This document shows positions 23,381 through 33,529 of a stretch of DNA of 64,000 nucleotides, one piece after another; within the stretch, counting starts at the first letter, position 1; every line of letters begins with the position of its first letter. This DNA comes from Nageia nagi (lineage: Eukaryota > Pinophyta). Both the position numbers and the translations under genes were made by a program. The notes under the pieces are model-generated. The model did no database searches and was not told the origin of the DNA. It saw only the letters and a list, made by a program, of their open reading frames with translations. Where the stretch lies: the NCBI GenBank assembly GCA_050084985.1, contig JBITNC010000001.1, positions 158,720,001-158,784,000 of the forward strand. The letters are read 5' to 3'.

Positions 23381-25535
23381 TGAGAATGACCTATACAAAC
23401 TACAAGGGAGTTAGCACTTAGTTAGCTATGGATATCAATGGAACCCTTTTTCATTATTTTCAAAGGGGAAGAAAAAATTAGCAATGAGTAATGAACAAAG
23501 ATGTAGTAGATTAGATTCAATAGAAAGTGGCAACAAGAGTATAATAGAAGTAAGCTTAGATACGAGTTTATATCATACACAGTAGCTCCTAGAATGTGTG
23601 TTACAAAGTATATGTTGCCAATAATAACAAAGGGAAAGATTATTGAGTAAGTGTATAGTTTTCATTATTTTCAACAAATAAAAAAGAAGAATATATCATT
23701 GTTGCCAACACACCATAACAAAGAAGTTAAAATGGAAGAAAACATATGAAGTTTGAGAATAGCTAGTAAAATTCAACAATACCAAATGAATCCCAAGGTG
23801 AAGTATAACAATGTAGAATGAAGGTCGATAATGCAAAGTGATATCCGATAATGTAGGGCTAAGGTTGAAAATACAATGTGAATTTTGATAATGCAATGTG
23901 AAGGCCAACAATGTAAGGTGAAGTCCAAGAATGCAAGGTAATGTCCAAAACTAAAATATGGAAGTGTAATGGTAAGAATTTATAGTAAAAAAATGATCAA
24001 TCATATTTAGAGAGCTATAACTCTCAATTCAAGATTTAAATTAACTTCATTTCCTATTTATTAAATATTGTTTGATATAAGCTTTCTAACGAGTATATGC
24101 ATGCCTATTTTTATCGAAAATTGCCCACTAAACAAAGTAGCATATTAAAATATGCTAAAAATTCTTATCAAGCATAAAAACATTTATCAAGCATAAAAAA
24201 TGTTATTTGGGTATCATAAACATTTATCCAAGGTAAAAATAAAGTACTTATGGGGTTAAAAATGTAGAAGATAAAACAAGTGATATTATCCAACAAGTTT
24301 TAGGCATTTATGCACACTTTGTTGGGCATCAAAGAAGTTTTTCAACCACCAATAAAGTTTTTTGGAAGTCAAAAGACTTAGAGGATAAATAAAGTGTGAT
24401 TATTCCAATGCAAAAAAATGTAGAGGATAAATAAAGTGTGATGATCCCATAATTTATTTTGGGAATTTATGACTATTTTTTTCTACAGTAGATATGAAAA
24501 TGACTGCCAAATGCTCATTTTTGAAGCTAAATGGATCATATGACAAGTTGATTCACATATACTAGACCTAAAGTATCTAATGGTGAAGGTTTTATTGCAT
24601 TTGGACATTTGTATCAAAAGTTATAGTAGCATCAATAAATGGAATTTTCTTATGTTCGTTATTTTTATAACTGGAAGTGAATAGAAAAAGAGTGATTTGT
24701 GAATGAAATAGAAAAAGGAATTAAGTGCAACCTAACAAAAATAAATAGGGATTGGTGATTATTTCAAGTATGTAACTAAAAAATATGGTTTAAAATAGTT
24801 ACAACTGAGTGTAGCAAGTCAAAATAGTTTTGGAGTATAGCCAAGTAAAAGAATGAAGTGGATACAAAGATGGTTTTGTTGTTAAGGGGAGAATATGTGA
24901 AAGGTGTTGTTGAAGGTAGAATAAGATGACATAAGTGTATGCCAAGAAAGAAGGATGGATATGTAGAGACAATAAGATATATAAGATTATTAGTAGTATG
25001 GTAGAAAATATTTTGTTGAGATAAAAAGGAGATTGCAAATGCTAAATATTTTTAAATGAAAATAAAAGGAATAGTTTGGCTATAGAAATTGATCACGAGA
25101 ATTAGACAGAGACAATAAAGAGTGAAGTTTGATGAGCTAAACCATTGAGGGTATTTGTGATAGGTTTGAAAACATTTTTCAAAATTACTAATATGTTTCT
25201 TCATGAAGTTGGTGCTTAGTAATCAGATTTGATGCCCTTTGTAGTGGGTGTTGTAGAACATAGGGGTTGGTGCTCCTTCCAATGGATGCTAGTAAACTAA
25301 TTGTAAAATTAATTCTTTGGAATGAGTGTATTTGTACCATGATCTAAGAAGTATTCTTCAAATATGTAGTCACATTGGTGAACATCTTTACATCTTGTGT
25401 TAAGTGATGCTCTCTTGGTGTGCTTGATTTATCTAGTTTCATGTTTGCACTATTTATCTTTAAATATTCAAGATTTAAATTTTAAATTATAACACTGATT
25501 CACCCTTGCCTTTCAGTGTCATTTTGGGAGTAATA
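23381..25535 (+). repeat. 3' LTR of copia A
   Basis: It is inferred to start TGAGAATGAC after the polypurine tract and to end GGGAGTAATA, corresponding to GGGATTAACA in remnant B. The region near 25,495-25,535 (TAACACTGATTCACCC, then CAGTGT, then a GGGA word) is typical of plant copia LTR ends just before the primer site. No partner 5' LTR is in the window. The interior has no gene, only a short minisatellite. Confidence 0.7.
23797..23950 (+). repeat. ~21 bp minisatellite inside copia A LTR
   Basis: About seven units resembling GTGAAGTCCGACAATGCAAG follow each other, each with (A/G)ACAATG or GATAATG about 21 bases apart. The corresponding array in LTR B is at 60,510-60,690. Confidence 0.75.
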
Positions 25536-25960
25536 TGAATTTTATATCCTCCAATCATTATATTCCATGAAATTATCTCTATATTATGCATGTTATCAAA
25601 TAATTCTTGATCTTATATATTATTTTACATTGTGCATACATGGCTATTAGAGAAATCATAACCATAAAATTTAATAAAAAAATATCTTCAAGTAATATTT
25701 AATGGATTAAAATACCTTTTTCATGAGATCTAATGGTGGTATATGTTGCAAGAATATCAACAAAGGTTGTAGAGTTTATCTTTACACCTTATAATTACAT
25801 AAAAGTCTCTAAAGTGTTTCCAAGAAAACCATTTTATGAATATATTGTAATCATTACAGTGGATAGAATTTTATTTGCATCAAATAGTTGTAAGCTTCAA
25901 GAAAAATCAAGGGTAGATAATCACGAATACTTCCTTCCCACATGAGTCCTTCCTGCTAGC
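25536..25960 (+). repeat. Dispersed repeat flanking copia A
   Basis: It starts at the end of LTR A (TGAATTTTATATCC). It matches 55,725-56,140 over its whole length and 62,261-62,406 over its first ~145 bases, including ACATGGCTATTAGAG(A/G)AATCA. It is the sequence into which the copia insertion ancestral to A and B went. Confidence 0.7.
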
Positions 25961-26039
25961 ACCCTTTGTATTTATTTTTTATGTTTTTAAGTGCAATTTT
26001 TCTTTCAAATGAACATTTCAAGATTTTTATAGTGTAGTT

Positions 26040-26440
26040 TAAATCATTATACAAAATCATCATCTTATGGGTTTTTAAATGTAGTTTTCAACTAGCATAG
26101 AATAACCATCATGAATTAGCTACCATTAAAATCCAATTTTGGTTTAGTTTTTATAGATGACAAGATGGGTTATCTCAATATCACCAAATATTTAATAGAA
26201 TCCCATGGATGATAAGGACCTCCCACTTGCTTGTACACCTTACTTGATTTGAGTTTTAATTAGTTGGTTTTCAATGCCTAGGTTTAGTATCCAAGGGTCA
26301 TAATGAAGAATTTATTATTTTTTATTGCTTCCTAACCCATGAGGTTAGTATGACTCCATATTGGGCTTTGATTAAGTCACCCATACCTTTTTTTTTTATT
26401 ACAAGGTGTTTATATTTTTTTTATTAAAGGATAAATTTTG
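26040..26440 (+). repeat. ~400 bp direct repeat, unit 2
   Basis: Partner of 14,890-15,300. No coding sequence. Confidence 0.6.
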
Positions 26441-26689
26441 TATTAATAAAAAAAGGATGAAGTTTATAAGGGACTTCACAAACCTTTACAAAATAGCTAT
26501 CTAAAAATAAGAGCATAATTTTGACTATTGCATTCTTCTTCATACTACTAATACAAAACAACACTTAGTCAGTGTATTTATATACAAAAAAGTAAGGTGA
26601 GCATAATTCCATCAATCAAATTTTATATTTTTCTTTACAAAAATTACTACTCCTTCATATATACTACCAGTGTTGAGACTATCCATTTG

Positions 26690-27890
26690 ACAATCTAAGA
26701 CTTAAAAATAAAGGAAAACTTTAAAAGACCTCTAAACTAAACCATATCTTTTTATCCATGCTTATAGAATTAGGTGTACTTATTCATAGGAAAGATTTAT
26801 TTCAAGACCAAATTCTTTCCAATCTATTCGTATTCCTCACTCCTAGCTCCTTTTTTGAGTCTTACCTCTTCCAACATCTTTGTTCTCTTAAACCCTAGTG
26901 AGGGTTCTTTTTCTTATTATTTTTAGTGTGTCTAGCTTTGATTCCTTTCCCAATATTCCTTGGGGTCAATCTCCTAAATGGCTTGCACTACTCAAAGTTA
27001 TCTTCTCTTATAGGTGTTCTGCTAGATTAGGGATCCTCAACTTGAAAAACTCATTTATCTTTCTTATATTGAACTGGTTTGGGGATTATGTTCTTCCAAG
27101 TCTACCACTTGGAAACCTAAAAATTCTGTTGCATTATTTTTTGATGTCTCTTTCTTCTATATGACTTTCTTGGTTATTATGATGGATAAGCCTCTTAGTA
27201 TCTAAGAACTTCTTATGGTTCTTACTTGATGGGCTTCCTAAATCATTTGTTGGCTAGTGGTTCAATTATGTTGTTCTAGGCTTTTTATCTTATACCCTCC
27301 ATCACTCTAACTGCTATAATCTCCTTGTGTACTCTTTTTTCTCCTTATTATCGAAGAGAAGTTGCTCTCTTCAAACACATAAAGGAGTGCAATCTATGAA
27401 TAACATCCATGGGGTTCTCTAGTGGACCACTAGCCACTAGGCTAGGAGAGTTCCCTCATATATTTGGGGGTTCCATTCCTTTTTAAACTTCTTGGAAAAT
27501 TGCCCAATCATCTTGAGGTTTTACATTCATCTCCTCTTTTGGTCCTGCTTCTTGGCATTCTCCTTCTCCTCCTAACCCCTCATCACTCGATAAGTTCTTC
27601 TCTAAAATTAGCTTTCTCTTGATTTGATTGCTTCTCCTTGGCTTTTCCTATTCAAGCATCTTCAAAATTGGGTTTAGTTTCCTTCTCTTCATATCCTGTA
27701 CTTTGATTTTCACCTAACACTTATGTTTTTATAGAACTTTCTTTCTTTTAGGGCCTGCAATCTCCTTTCCTTTATTGTTATTGGCTCTTATTCTCCCTCC
27801 TTTCTTGCCCCATTTGGTTTTGATGGTCATGAGGCTATTAGCTACTTCAACCTCCTCTTACGAATCACTTTATGAATCACTTTGATATTT
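26690..27890 (-). pseudogene. Decayed lysine-rich coding-like region
   Basis: Minus-strand translations show polar, Lys/Glu-rich stretches with few stops: SKEEVEIANSLMTIKTKWG near 27,870, IKVQDMKRRKLNPIL near 27,690, KAGP.EEMNVKPQDDWAIFQ near 27,540, and further down RNIGKGIKARHTKNNKKK near 26,930. The frame shifts several times. This composition resembles the nucleic-acid-binding ORF1 of LINEs, and it lies downstream of the next minus-strand entry, but no conserved domain can be named. It could be part of one old transposon. Confidence 0.3.
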
Positions 27891-28109
27891 TTTATAATTT
27901 TTTTGAGATAAAAAAAAAATAGTGTTGCATAGCTATACATGAAATCAACAAAAATGTAGCTCCTATTCTATATATCATAGATCAACATAATCTAAATATA
28001 GATCATAACCAATCTCAACATAACATAGTTATTGAGACTAACACAACAATATAGATAAAACATAATGATTACAAAAAGAGACATCCTTTCTAGAACATAC
28101 AAAAAATAG

Positions 28110-28289
28110 TCATTCATTCTTCCTCTTTATACCTGCAACATATTCAACTAAATAAGAAGTAGAACCCTTAGCCATTCCCCTCTTTAGAGTCTTCTTATTT
28201 CTCTTTTCAATTGGTACAAGGCCATTAGCCATTTCCCTCTTTAGAGTCTTCTTTCTTCTCTTCTCAATTGGTCCAAGGCCCTTGGCCAT
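28110..28289 (-). CDS. 59-residue basic ORF with a 19-residue tandem repeat
   Basis: From ATG at 28,289 the frame is open to TGA at 28,110. It reads MAKGLGPIEKRRKKTLKRE, then a second diverged copy of the same 19 residues, then a third partial start and a STSYLVEYVAGIKRKNE-like end. The DNA repeat unit is 57 bases. The protein would be strongly basic. It follows, in the same direction, the decayed lysine-rich frame of 28,300-28,980 and may be its C-terminal end after a stop. No function is assigned; transposon origin is likely because the neighbourhood consists of such remains. Confidence 0.35.
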   Translation of the reverse strand: MAKGLGPIEKRRKKTLKREMANGLVPIEKRNKKTLKRGMAKGSTSYLVEYVAGIKRKNE

Positions 28290-28299
28290 TATTTTCTCA

Positions 28300-28980
28300 G
28301 GTCAAACTGATGGGTTAGGTCATCTTGGAATTTATCCTCTCAGTCAATGTTAAGGTGTAGTTTATCTTCCTTAATCCAAGCTAATATTTCAATCTTCTAA
28401 GGAATAATACATATCATTAAATCAAAAGAAACCTTAGGTCCCTTACTTGAAATTTCATCCTTAATACGCATAGGGGAGAGAGAATTAGGCTCCAAATTTC
28501 CATCCTTTGGATTCCCATTATCTTAAGCCTCAGGAGCTCCATCCTCATTTTCTTGCTTCTCTTATTTATCTTCATCCTCCTAGCAAGAATTAGGGGATAA
28601 TTCCTCCTTTTCCTAGATACTATTGGAGGGTTTACCACTCTTTCATTATTATCAATATCAATTGATTTCTTTACATCTAGGTTCCCCCTTTTGGAGGGGG
28701 ATTCCTTTTGGTTAACTACTTTCAATTTCTTATTAACATTGTTACTGCAAGAATCAACCTTCTATTTTTTGGCCTAAGGAGTGAGTACCTTGTGGGTAAT
28801 ATCTTTTATGCTAGATTGCTTATTCTTATATCATTTCTTCTAAATTATTGATCTCTTTCCCTTTTCCTTAATGGTAACCCTCTTAGCTAACCGCTAAGCT
28901 TGACTTTCAATAGTATTTTTATCCTTCATACCTTGCACATCTTCCATTTTTTATTCTTTAGTAAGAACATTAGCCTTCTA
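28300..28980 (-). pseudogene. Decayed lysine-rich ORF, possible LINE ORF1
   Basis: Reading from about 28,980 downward, one frame gives MEDVQGMKDKNTIESQA, RLAKRVTIKEKGKRS, SIKDITHKVLTP, VNKKLKVVNQKESPSK and KKSIDIDNNERVVNP, with about six stops in 120 codons. A frame change near 28,580 leads to ENEDGAPEA, NGNPKDGNLEPNSLSPMR, GPKVSFDLM and ILAWIKEDKLHLNID. The even hydrophilic composition and low stop density show former coding. The position ahead of basic repeats and the composition suggest retroelement ORF1, but no zinc knuckle or RRM is visible. An unidentified host gene fragment is an alternative. Confidence 0.35.
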
Positions 28981-29095
28981 GATGGAGGCCATGGTAAGGT
29001 CATTGTTAGGAAATGGTAAATACAATGTGAGTGCTACTAGGGGGTATTTTTAATTTCATGTTTTTCTATTGGTATATTGGTAAGTCTTTTACAGA

Positions 29096-29260
29096 GGGAG
29101 GGGGGTAGGGGTATTTAAAATTAATGCAAAAAAATATATCGGTATTAAAGAAGGGGTTGGGGGGAGAGGGGGGTACATGGGAAGTGGGAGAATAGGTGGA
29201 GAATAAGGGGTGAGGTGTCAAGGTGATAGTAAGGGAGAGGGTTGGGGAGTGGGTGTTATA
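29096..29260 (+). other. G-rich tract with a quadruplex-type motif
   Basis: The plus strand is unusually G-rich for this window. At 29,153-29,188 four G runs are separated by short loops: GGGG, TT, GGGGGG, AGA, GGGGGG, TACAT, GGG, AAGT, GGG. This satisfies the usual G-quadruplex pattern. It lies about 120 bases upstream (on the minus strand) of the lysine-rich decayed ORF. Confidence 0.7.
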
Positions 29261-30215
29261 TTCTATTTTGTAATCTAAATTTATTATAACTTTAAGTTAT
29301 CAAAATATCATCTATCTCAATAACCATTTTCTATTTTTTAATTAGGTAATTATAAACTCCTTCCAACTATTTTTTATCATAAATTGTTATAAGAAAGATA
29401 AATTCAAAAAATATTCTATGCATTTTTAAAAATATTATAAAAAATTGATACAAAATATATGATAACCAAAATATAAATTTTTATGAATAAAAATATTTTA
29501 TTCATTATAATATAAAAATTTATTATTATAAAAATATAATAAATATAAAAATAATGAATATGACTAAATGCTATGAAATGTATTTAATATGTTAGGTTGT
29601 TGAATCAACATAGGATTTGGGAAGATAGTTGAAGGGAGCATTAACTTGCAACTATGGTAGTGGCCACTATGCATGGTTGAAATTCAACATTAGTATTGAA
29701 CATTTTTAAATTTTAAACATTTTTATAACCATTTTTATTTTTGAACAATCACATGAAAATTACACATATATTACCATAAAAAAATACATATATAATAATA
29801 AAAAAATTAAAGTAATTATTAATTTTTTAAAATATATATTTATGATATTAATATTTGTATATTTAACTTATTTAAAATATTTATATCTAATCTAAAATAA
29901 TTTTATTGTGCCGAATGTGTTTGCTTTGATAGAAAAGGGTTTTGATTAGAGGGTTTTTTTAAAGCTAGATTCCTCAAAAAATAGTTATTTTTAGGATTTC
30001 TAAAATAATTTGAGTAAAATATTTTTCTAAATTACCAAAATATTATAACAGTACATTTTGTTCCCTGGTTAAATAGCCAAAAATATAAAATCATTTAAGA
30101 AAAATGAAATTGAAATAGCCATCTTTTAGAAAGTAAGAATTAAAATTAAAATTAAAATAGCCAAAAAATTATAATTAAAAATTGTTAATAATAAAAAATC
30201 ATCTAAATTTTATAA
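29260..30215. other. AT-rich stretch without a gene
   Basis: No coding sequence or repeat is recognised. It ends at the TATA box of the following putative promoter. Confidence 0.6.
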
Positions 30216-30221
30216 CTAAGG

Positions 30222-30231
30222 TATATAAATA
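30222..30231 (+). promoter_or_regulatory. Putative TATA box
   Basis: TATATAAATA, close to the plant TATA consensus TATAWAWA, lies 100 bases before an ATG that opens a GC-richer, coding-like segment. That spacing allows a 5' untranslated region of about 70 bases. AT-rich DNA produces such words by chance, so the call depends on the following exon. Confidence 0.4.
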
Positions 30232-30330
30232 GCCAAAATTTAATAAGTAAATTAAGAGAGTAAGGAATAAATTTTAATGTTTGTGTTGAGTATCTAGCAA
30301 GCAAGTTGAAGAATTAGGGCTTCAACCAAA

Positions 30331-30530
30331 ATGGCCCTCACTTCAAACCCTAGTATTGTGTTTCCCAGGCTTGGAATTTGAGGGAGATGGAAGGTTGAGG
30401 GGAAACCTCGCCGCCGTCGGGTTTTTTCTGCTCAAAGAATGCTTCTCCTCCCACAGCAAAGGAAATTGGTGCCATAACATCGAAGCTTCGTCCCCTTCTT
30501 CAGTTAAAGAATTATTCTGCTCCAAATTCA
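30331..30530 (+). pseudogene. Possible first exon with plastid transit-peptide look
   Basis: ATGGCCCTCACTTC opens a frame reading MALTSNPSIVFPRLGI before a TGA at 30,379-30,381. One frame over, the sequence stays open as FEGDGRLRGNLAAVGFF and SSPSSVKELFCSKFK to a good 5' splice site (CAA then GTCAGT) at about 30,531. Base composition is distinctly richer in G+C (the word CGCCGCCGTCGG) than the surroundings. A start with MA, then Ser/Thr-rich and Arg-containing residues, resembles plastid-targeting peptides. A single-base frameshift would join the two parts, so it is probably a broken exon. A polypyrimidine-AG acceptor occurs at about 30,810, but I cannot name a protein. Confidence 0.35.
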
Positions 30531-30613
30531 AGTCAGTTTTTCTTTATTTTAATTTTCTGCTAGGTTTTACAGTGATTATAGCCATTAATATTCAAACACA
30601 TGCATTATTTTAG

Positions 30614-31096
30614 ACCATTGAATATGAGGGACGACTAAGGGTAAAGAAAGCACTAGTCCATTCATAATACCAAATGCTTACCTGCTATATCCATCGAAGA
30701 GAACGTAAGAGAAGGCCAACTATCCACGCATTAACAACTTCTAGAAATCTATTATCTACATATAAACAACCAGAAATAATGAATTTATTAAAACTCTCCT
30801 ATTTCAGTTTGGCGAAATCTTAGAATGCTGATATACGTGAAAAGAGCTTGAGATTGACCAGCTTCCTTCTAGTTGTCGGAGGAAGAGGCAAACAAGAAAC
30901 TCTAATCCCACCTACAGTTACTATAGAGAGGGAATTCTAGATTTTGTCTATTATAAATTAATCAACACAGAATAAATATGAAGAGAGTAATTATGTCAAC
31001 TCAAACTAAACCAAACAATGCTATTATTTCACTTGAATAGCACAACTCGAGAAGTAAACTCGACAGGATAACTGGTAAATGACTCATTAAGATTAC
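30614..31096. other. Spacer with a possible sixth kinesin exon
   Basis: It is mostly non-coding. On the minus strand an acceptor (CTGTAG) at about 30,912 opens a phase-0 frame of about 33 codons, including FLRQLEGSWS, down to about 30,810. Its place fits the next exon of the kinesin-14 stalk, but similarity is weak. Confidence 0.25.
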
Positions 31097-32428
31097 CTCA
31101 AGGGCAGTAGCCTTGGTAGTAAGAATCTGAAGGTCATAGACTGATTTTTCGGTAAATTCCTTAAACCTTGCATTTTCTTCAGTAAGAGACTGAATTCGAC
31201 CCAAGCATTGATCTCTTTCTTCTGTCATATGCTGCATTTCTCCATGAATCCTTTCAAGCTCTTCATTTAATATATTTCTTTGTTTTGTTGCTTGAAGTAT
31301 AGTTTCCTGCTAGAGTAAAAAATAGCGAATTGACAATCTTGTATCATATGTATAATCTATTTAATTAGTCTCAATTGCTACTAGCAACAGAAACAACCAT
31401 TGAATTCAACAAAATCGAAATAATAATTGAAGCAGTAAAAGAAAACACCAGCGTAATAGACAGAGAATCATATCTAAACTAATAATAAAATCACAACTAC
31501 AAAACCAACCCCGTTATACTTGCCTTGCAACTCTCTAGCTGTGTCTGGAAAGCAGAAGCACTACCTCGCACAAAACTAAGAGTTTCTACAATAGACGCTT
31601 TCTCTTGCCTTATCTTCAAATTTTCTTTTGTTCCAGTTGCACCATCGGTTTGCAACTTGCTATTGTACACTTGTAGACTTGTATTGTACTCCGTCAACCG
31701 TTTGTTGATATCACGTAGAGATTTTATCTTAAAAGAAATTCAATACAATGATCAGTGTAAAACATAAACATGAGCCTTGGTATGGTAACAGTGAAGTCTG
31801 ATTGGATATAGGGAATCATAAAACACAAGAGGAACGGAGTGTGTATGCACCTCATGGGTTGAAACTGAAACATCATTCCTGAGCTTATCAATCTCATTAG
31901 TAATCTTAATTCGTTCTTCGCCAGCACTGTGCAACGCCTTTTAGTCCTTTTCATGTTCCATTAGGATTTCCTAAACATAGAAATATTTCAAATTAAATGC
32001 AAGACTCGAGGAAAATGCAAAACTCCATGTAGTTCACTAAATAGGAAAAGCCAATCTAAAATAATTGAATAGCATTATGAAAACAAAATGAAAGCCAAAA
32101 CCCGACAAGTTAAGCAAAGTAAAAAACCTTATTTCTAGCATTGCTTGCTGCTACTTCCCTTTCCAGAAACAAGCATCTTTGCTTTAGCTGTGTCAGTTCA
32201 TTATGTAGCTTTTCCTTTCTCAAAATGATGCTTAAAAAGTAGGCGACAGTAAACAAGCAGAGTATTTACAAAAAAAGAGGTATGAACAAAAAAAATTAAC
32301 AAGAGCTAATAAACATAAGAACAATTCCATCCAGCAACAGAAAAGCCTCCCCTAAGTCAATAGTACCTGTCAGGAGAATCTTCCATAACAAAGTGGTTTT
32401 TGATGATGAAAGTAAAGGAATCCTCCAT
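31097..32428 (-). pseudogene. Kinesin-14 (ATK1/KATA-like) stalk pseudogene, five exons
   Basis: Five minus-strand exons can be joined in one frame: 32,428-32,367, 32,218-32,128, 31,970-31,851, 31,727-31,524 and 31,309-31,097. Together they give 230 codons. Exon 4 reads INKRLTEYNTSLQVYNSKLQ, very close to the KRLQEYNTSLQQYNSKLQ of Arabidopsis ATK1, followed by an EK.SIVE.LS..RG segment as in that protein. Exon 5 contains EENARFKEFTEKS and a LTTKATALE end. The whole is heptad-rich coiled coil, as in the stalk of minus-end-directed kinesins of spindle microtubules. Introns are 123-214 bases; three have GT-AG ends, and the one after exon 4 has GC-AG (AAG then GCAAGT). Exon 5 has a double acceptor (TAGCAG). 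A TAA at 31,941-31,943 interrupts exon 3. The N-terminal tail and C-terminal motor are missing from the window. Confidence 0.82.
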
Positions 32429-32429
32429 A

Positions 32430-33529
32430 TTTTCAGACGTAGTAGGTTAAGTTATTTTATAGTTAGTAGAAAAAATCTTTTAATCATAAATTTGTACTTA
32501 TGTATCTTGTACGGAAGAGATATCGGTATCTATTTACTCTCCAATTTCCTAAAATGAACTCCCAGGTTTTGTGTATTGTGCATGGTGCCAAATCAGCATG
32601 AAACATTTTTAAACTCTACTTTAAGATATTTAAACTTATAAATTAATTATGTTAATATAAGATTATCTTATGTATTGTGCACAACATTTTTCTTTTTAAT
32701 TAAATTTAAGATAAAAATATCCTATACAATAGAATTTGTACATATCTAATTTATAATTATAAATTATATTTTAAAATTTTTAAGATTTAAATTATATTTT
32801 GAAGTTATTAAGAGTTATTAAGTTTAAGATTATTTAGTTGTATGATCTTTATTTATGATTTTTTTTTTTTAAATTACAAAATATTTTTATGCAAATTTAT
32901 TATTTAAAAAGTTTGAATAAATATATTTTTGTTTAAGTGAATTAGTATAATTATAAATTGATTTTATGTTTTCAAATACATAAAATTAAATAGTATTAAT
33001 GTAAAACTATATCAAAAATACCTTTAAATTTTATTGGCTTCAAAGGTTTAGGATATTATTTAAAATTTATGAGAATATATTTATTTTCATATTTCATATG
33101 TATTTTTATATCTATTTAGGTGAGATACTCTTGAGTTGATGGACTTCTATTATATGTTGAATGGATTGAGATTTTAATTAATCTCAAAACTTAATAAAGC
33201 TCTCATTATTTATTTTCTTTCTATTTTAAAGAAAATAATAAATGGTGAATGATCATAGAATGGAAGAATATCCATTTCAAATTACTAGAAAGATAAAATA
33301 AAAATATGATAATATTTTAACAATATAATTTTACATTTTTAAGAAAAGAAAAGAAAATAAGTTGTAGGCATGGATATTACAATAAATCATATTGTAATTT
33401 ATTAATTATGCATTTATCATTTTTATTATAAACATTCATTATTATTTATCATTTTTTTATCAAGTAGAATTTAGTATTACATTATGTTGATTATATTAAA
33501 CCTAAATAAAGTATTGATATAATACAATT
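32430..33529. other. AT-rich stretch without a gene
   Basis: No coding sequence, element or RNA gene is recognised between the kinesin fragment and the left arm of the inverted repeat. Confidence 0.6.

Larger units (their letters stand above)
22137..25535 (+). mobile_element. Ty1/copia remnant A, 5'-truncated
   Basis: It consists of the end of the pol gene (reverse transcriptase palm to RNase H, 22,137-23,246), a polypurine tract at about 23,361-23,372 and a ~2.15 kb 3' LTR (23,381-25,535). The gag, protease, integrase and 5' LTR are missing. It is collinear with remnant B (57,339-62,260), and both share two premature stops and the downstream flank. Confidence 0.82.

Noticed and set aside
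26898-27164. 88-codon hydrophobic plus-strand frame
   Set aside because: It is the antisense of the lysine-rich minus-strand decayed ORF. The phenylalanine and leucine content is what the reverse of lysine/glutamate-rich coding gives.
30343-30531. 62-codon minus-strand frame opposite the possible first exon
   Set aside because: No similarity to the kinesin-14 neck or motor that should follow the stalk. The plus strand has the better start, TATA box and splice context.
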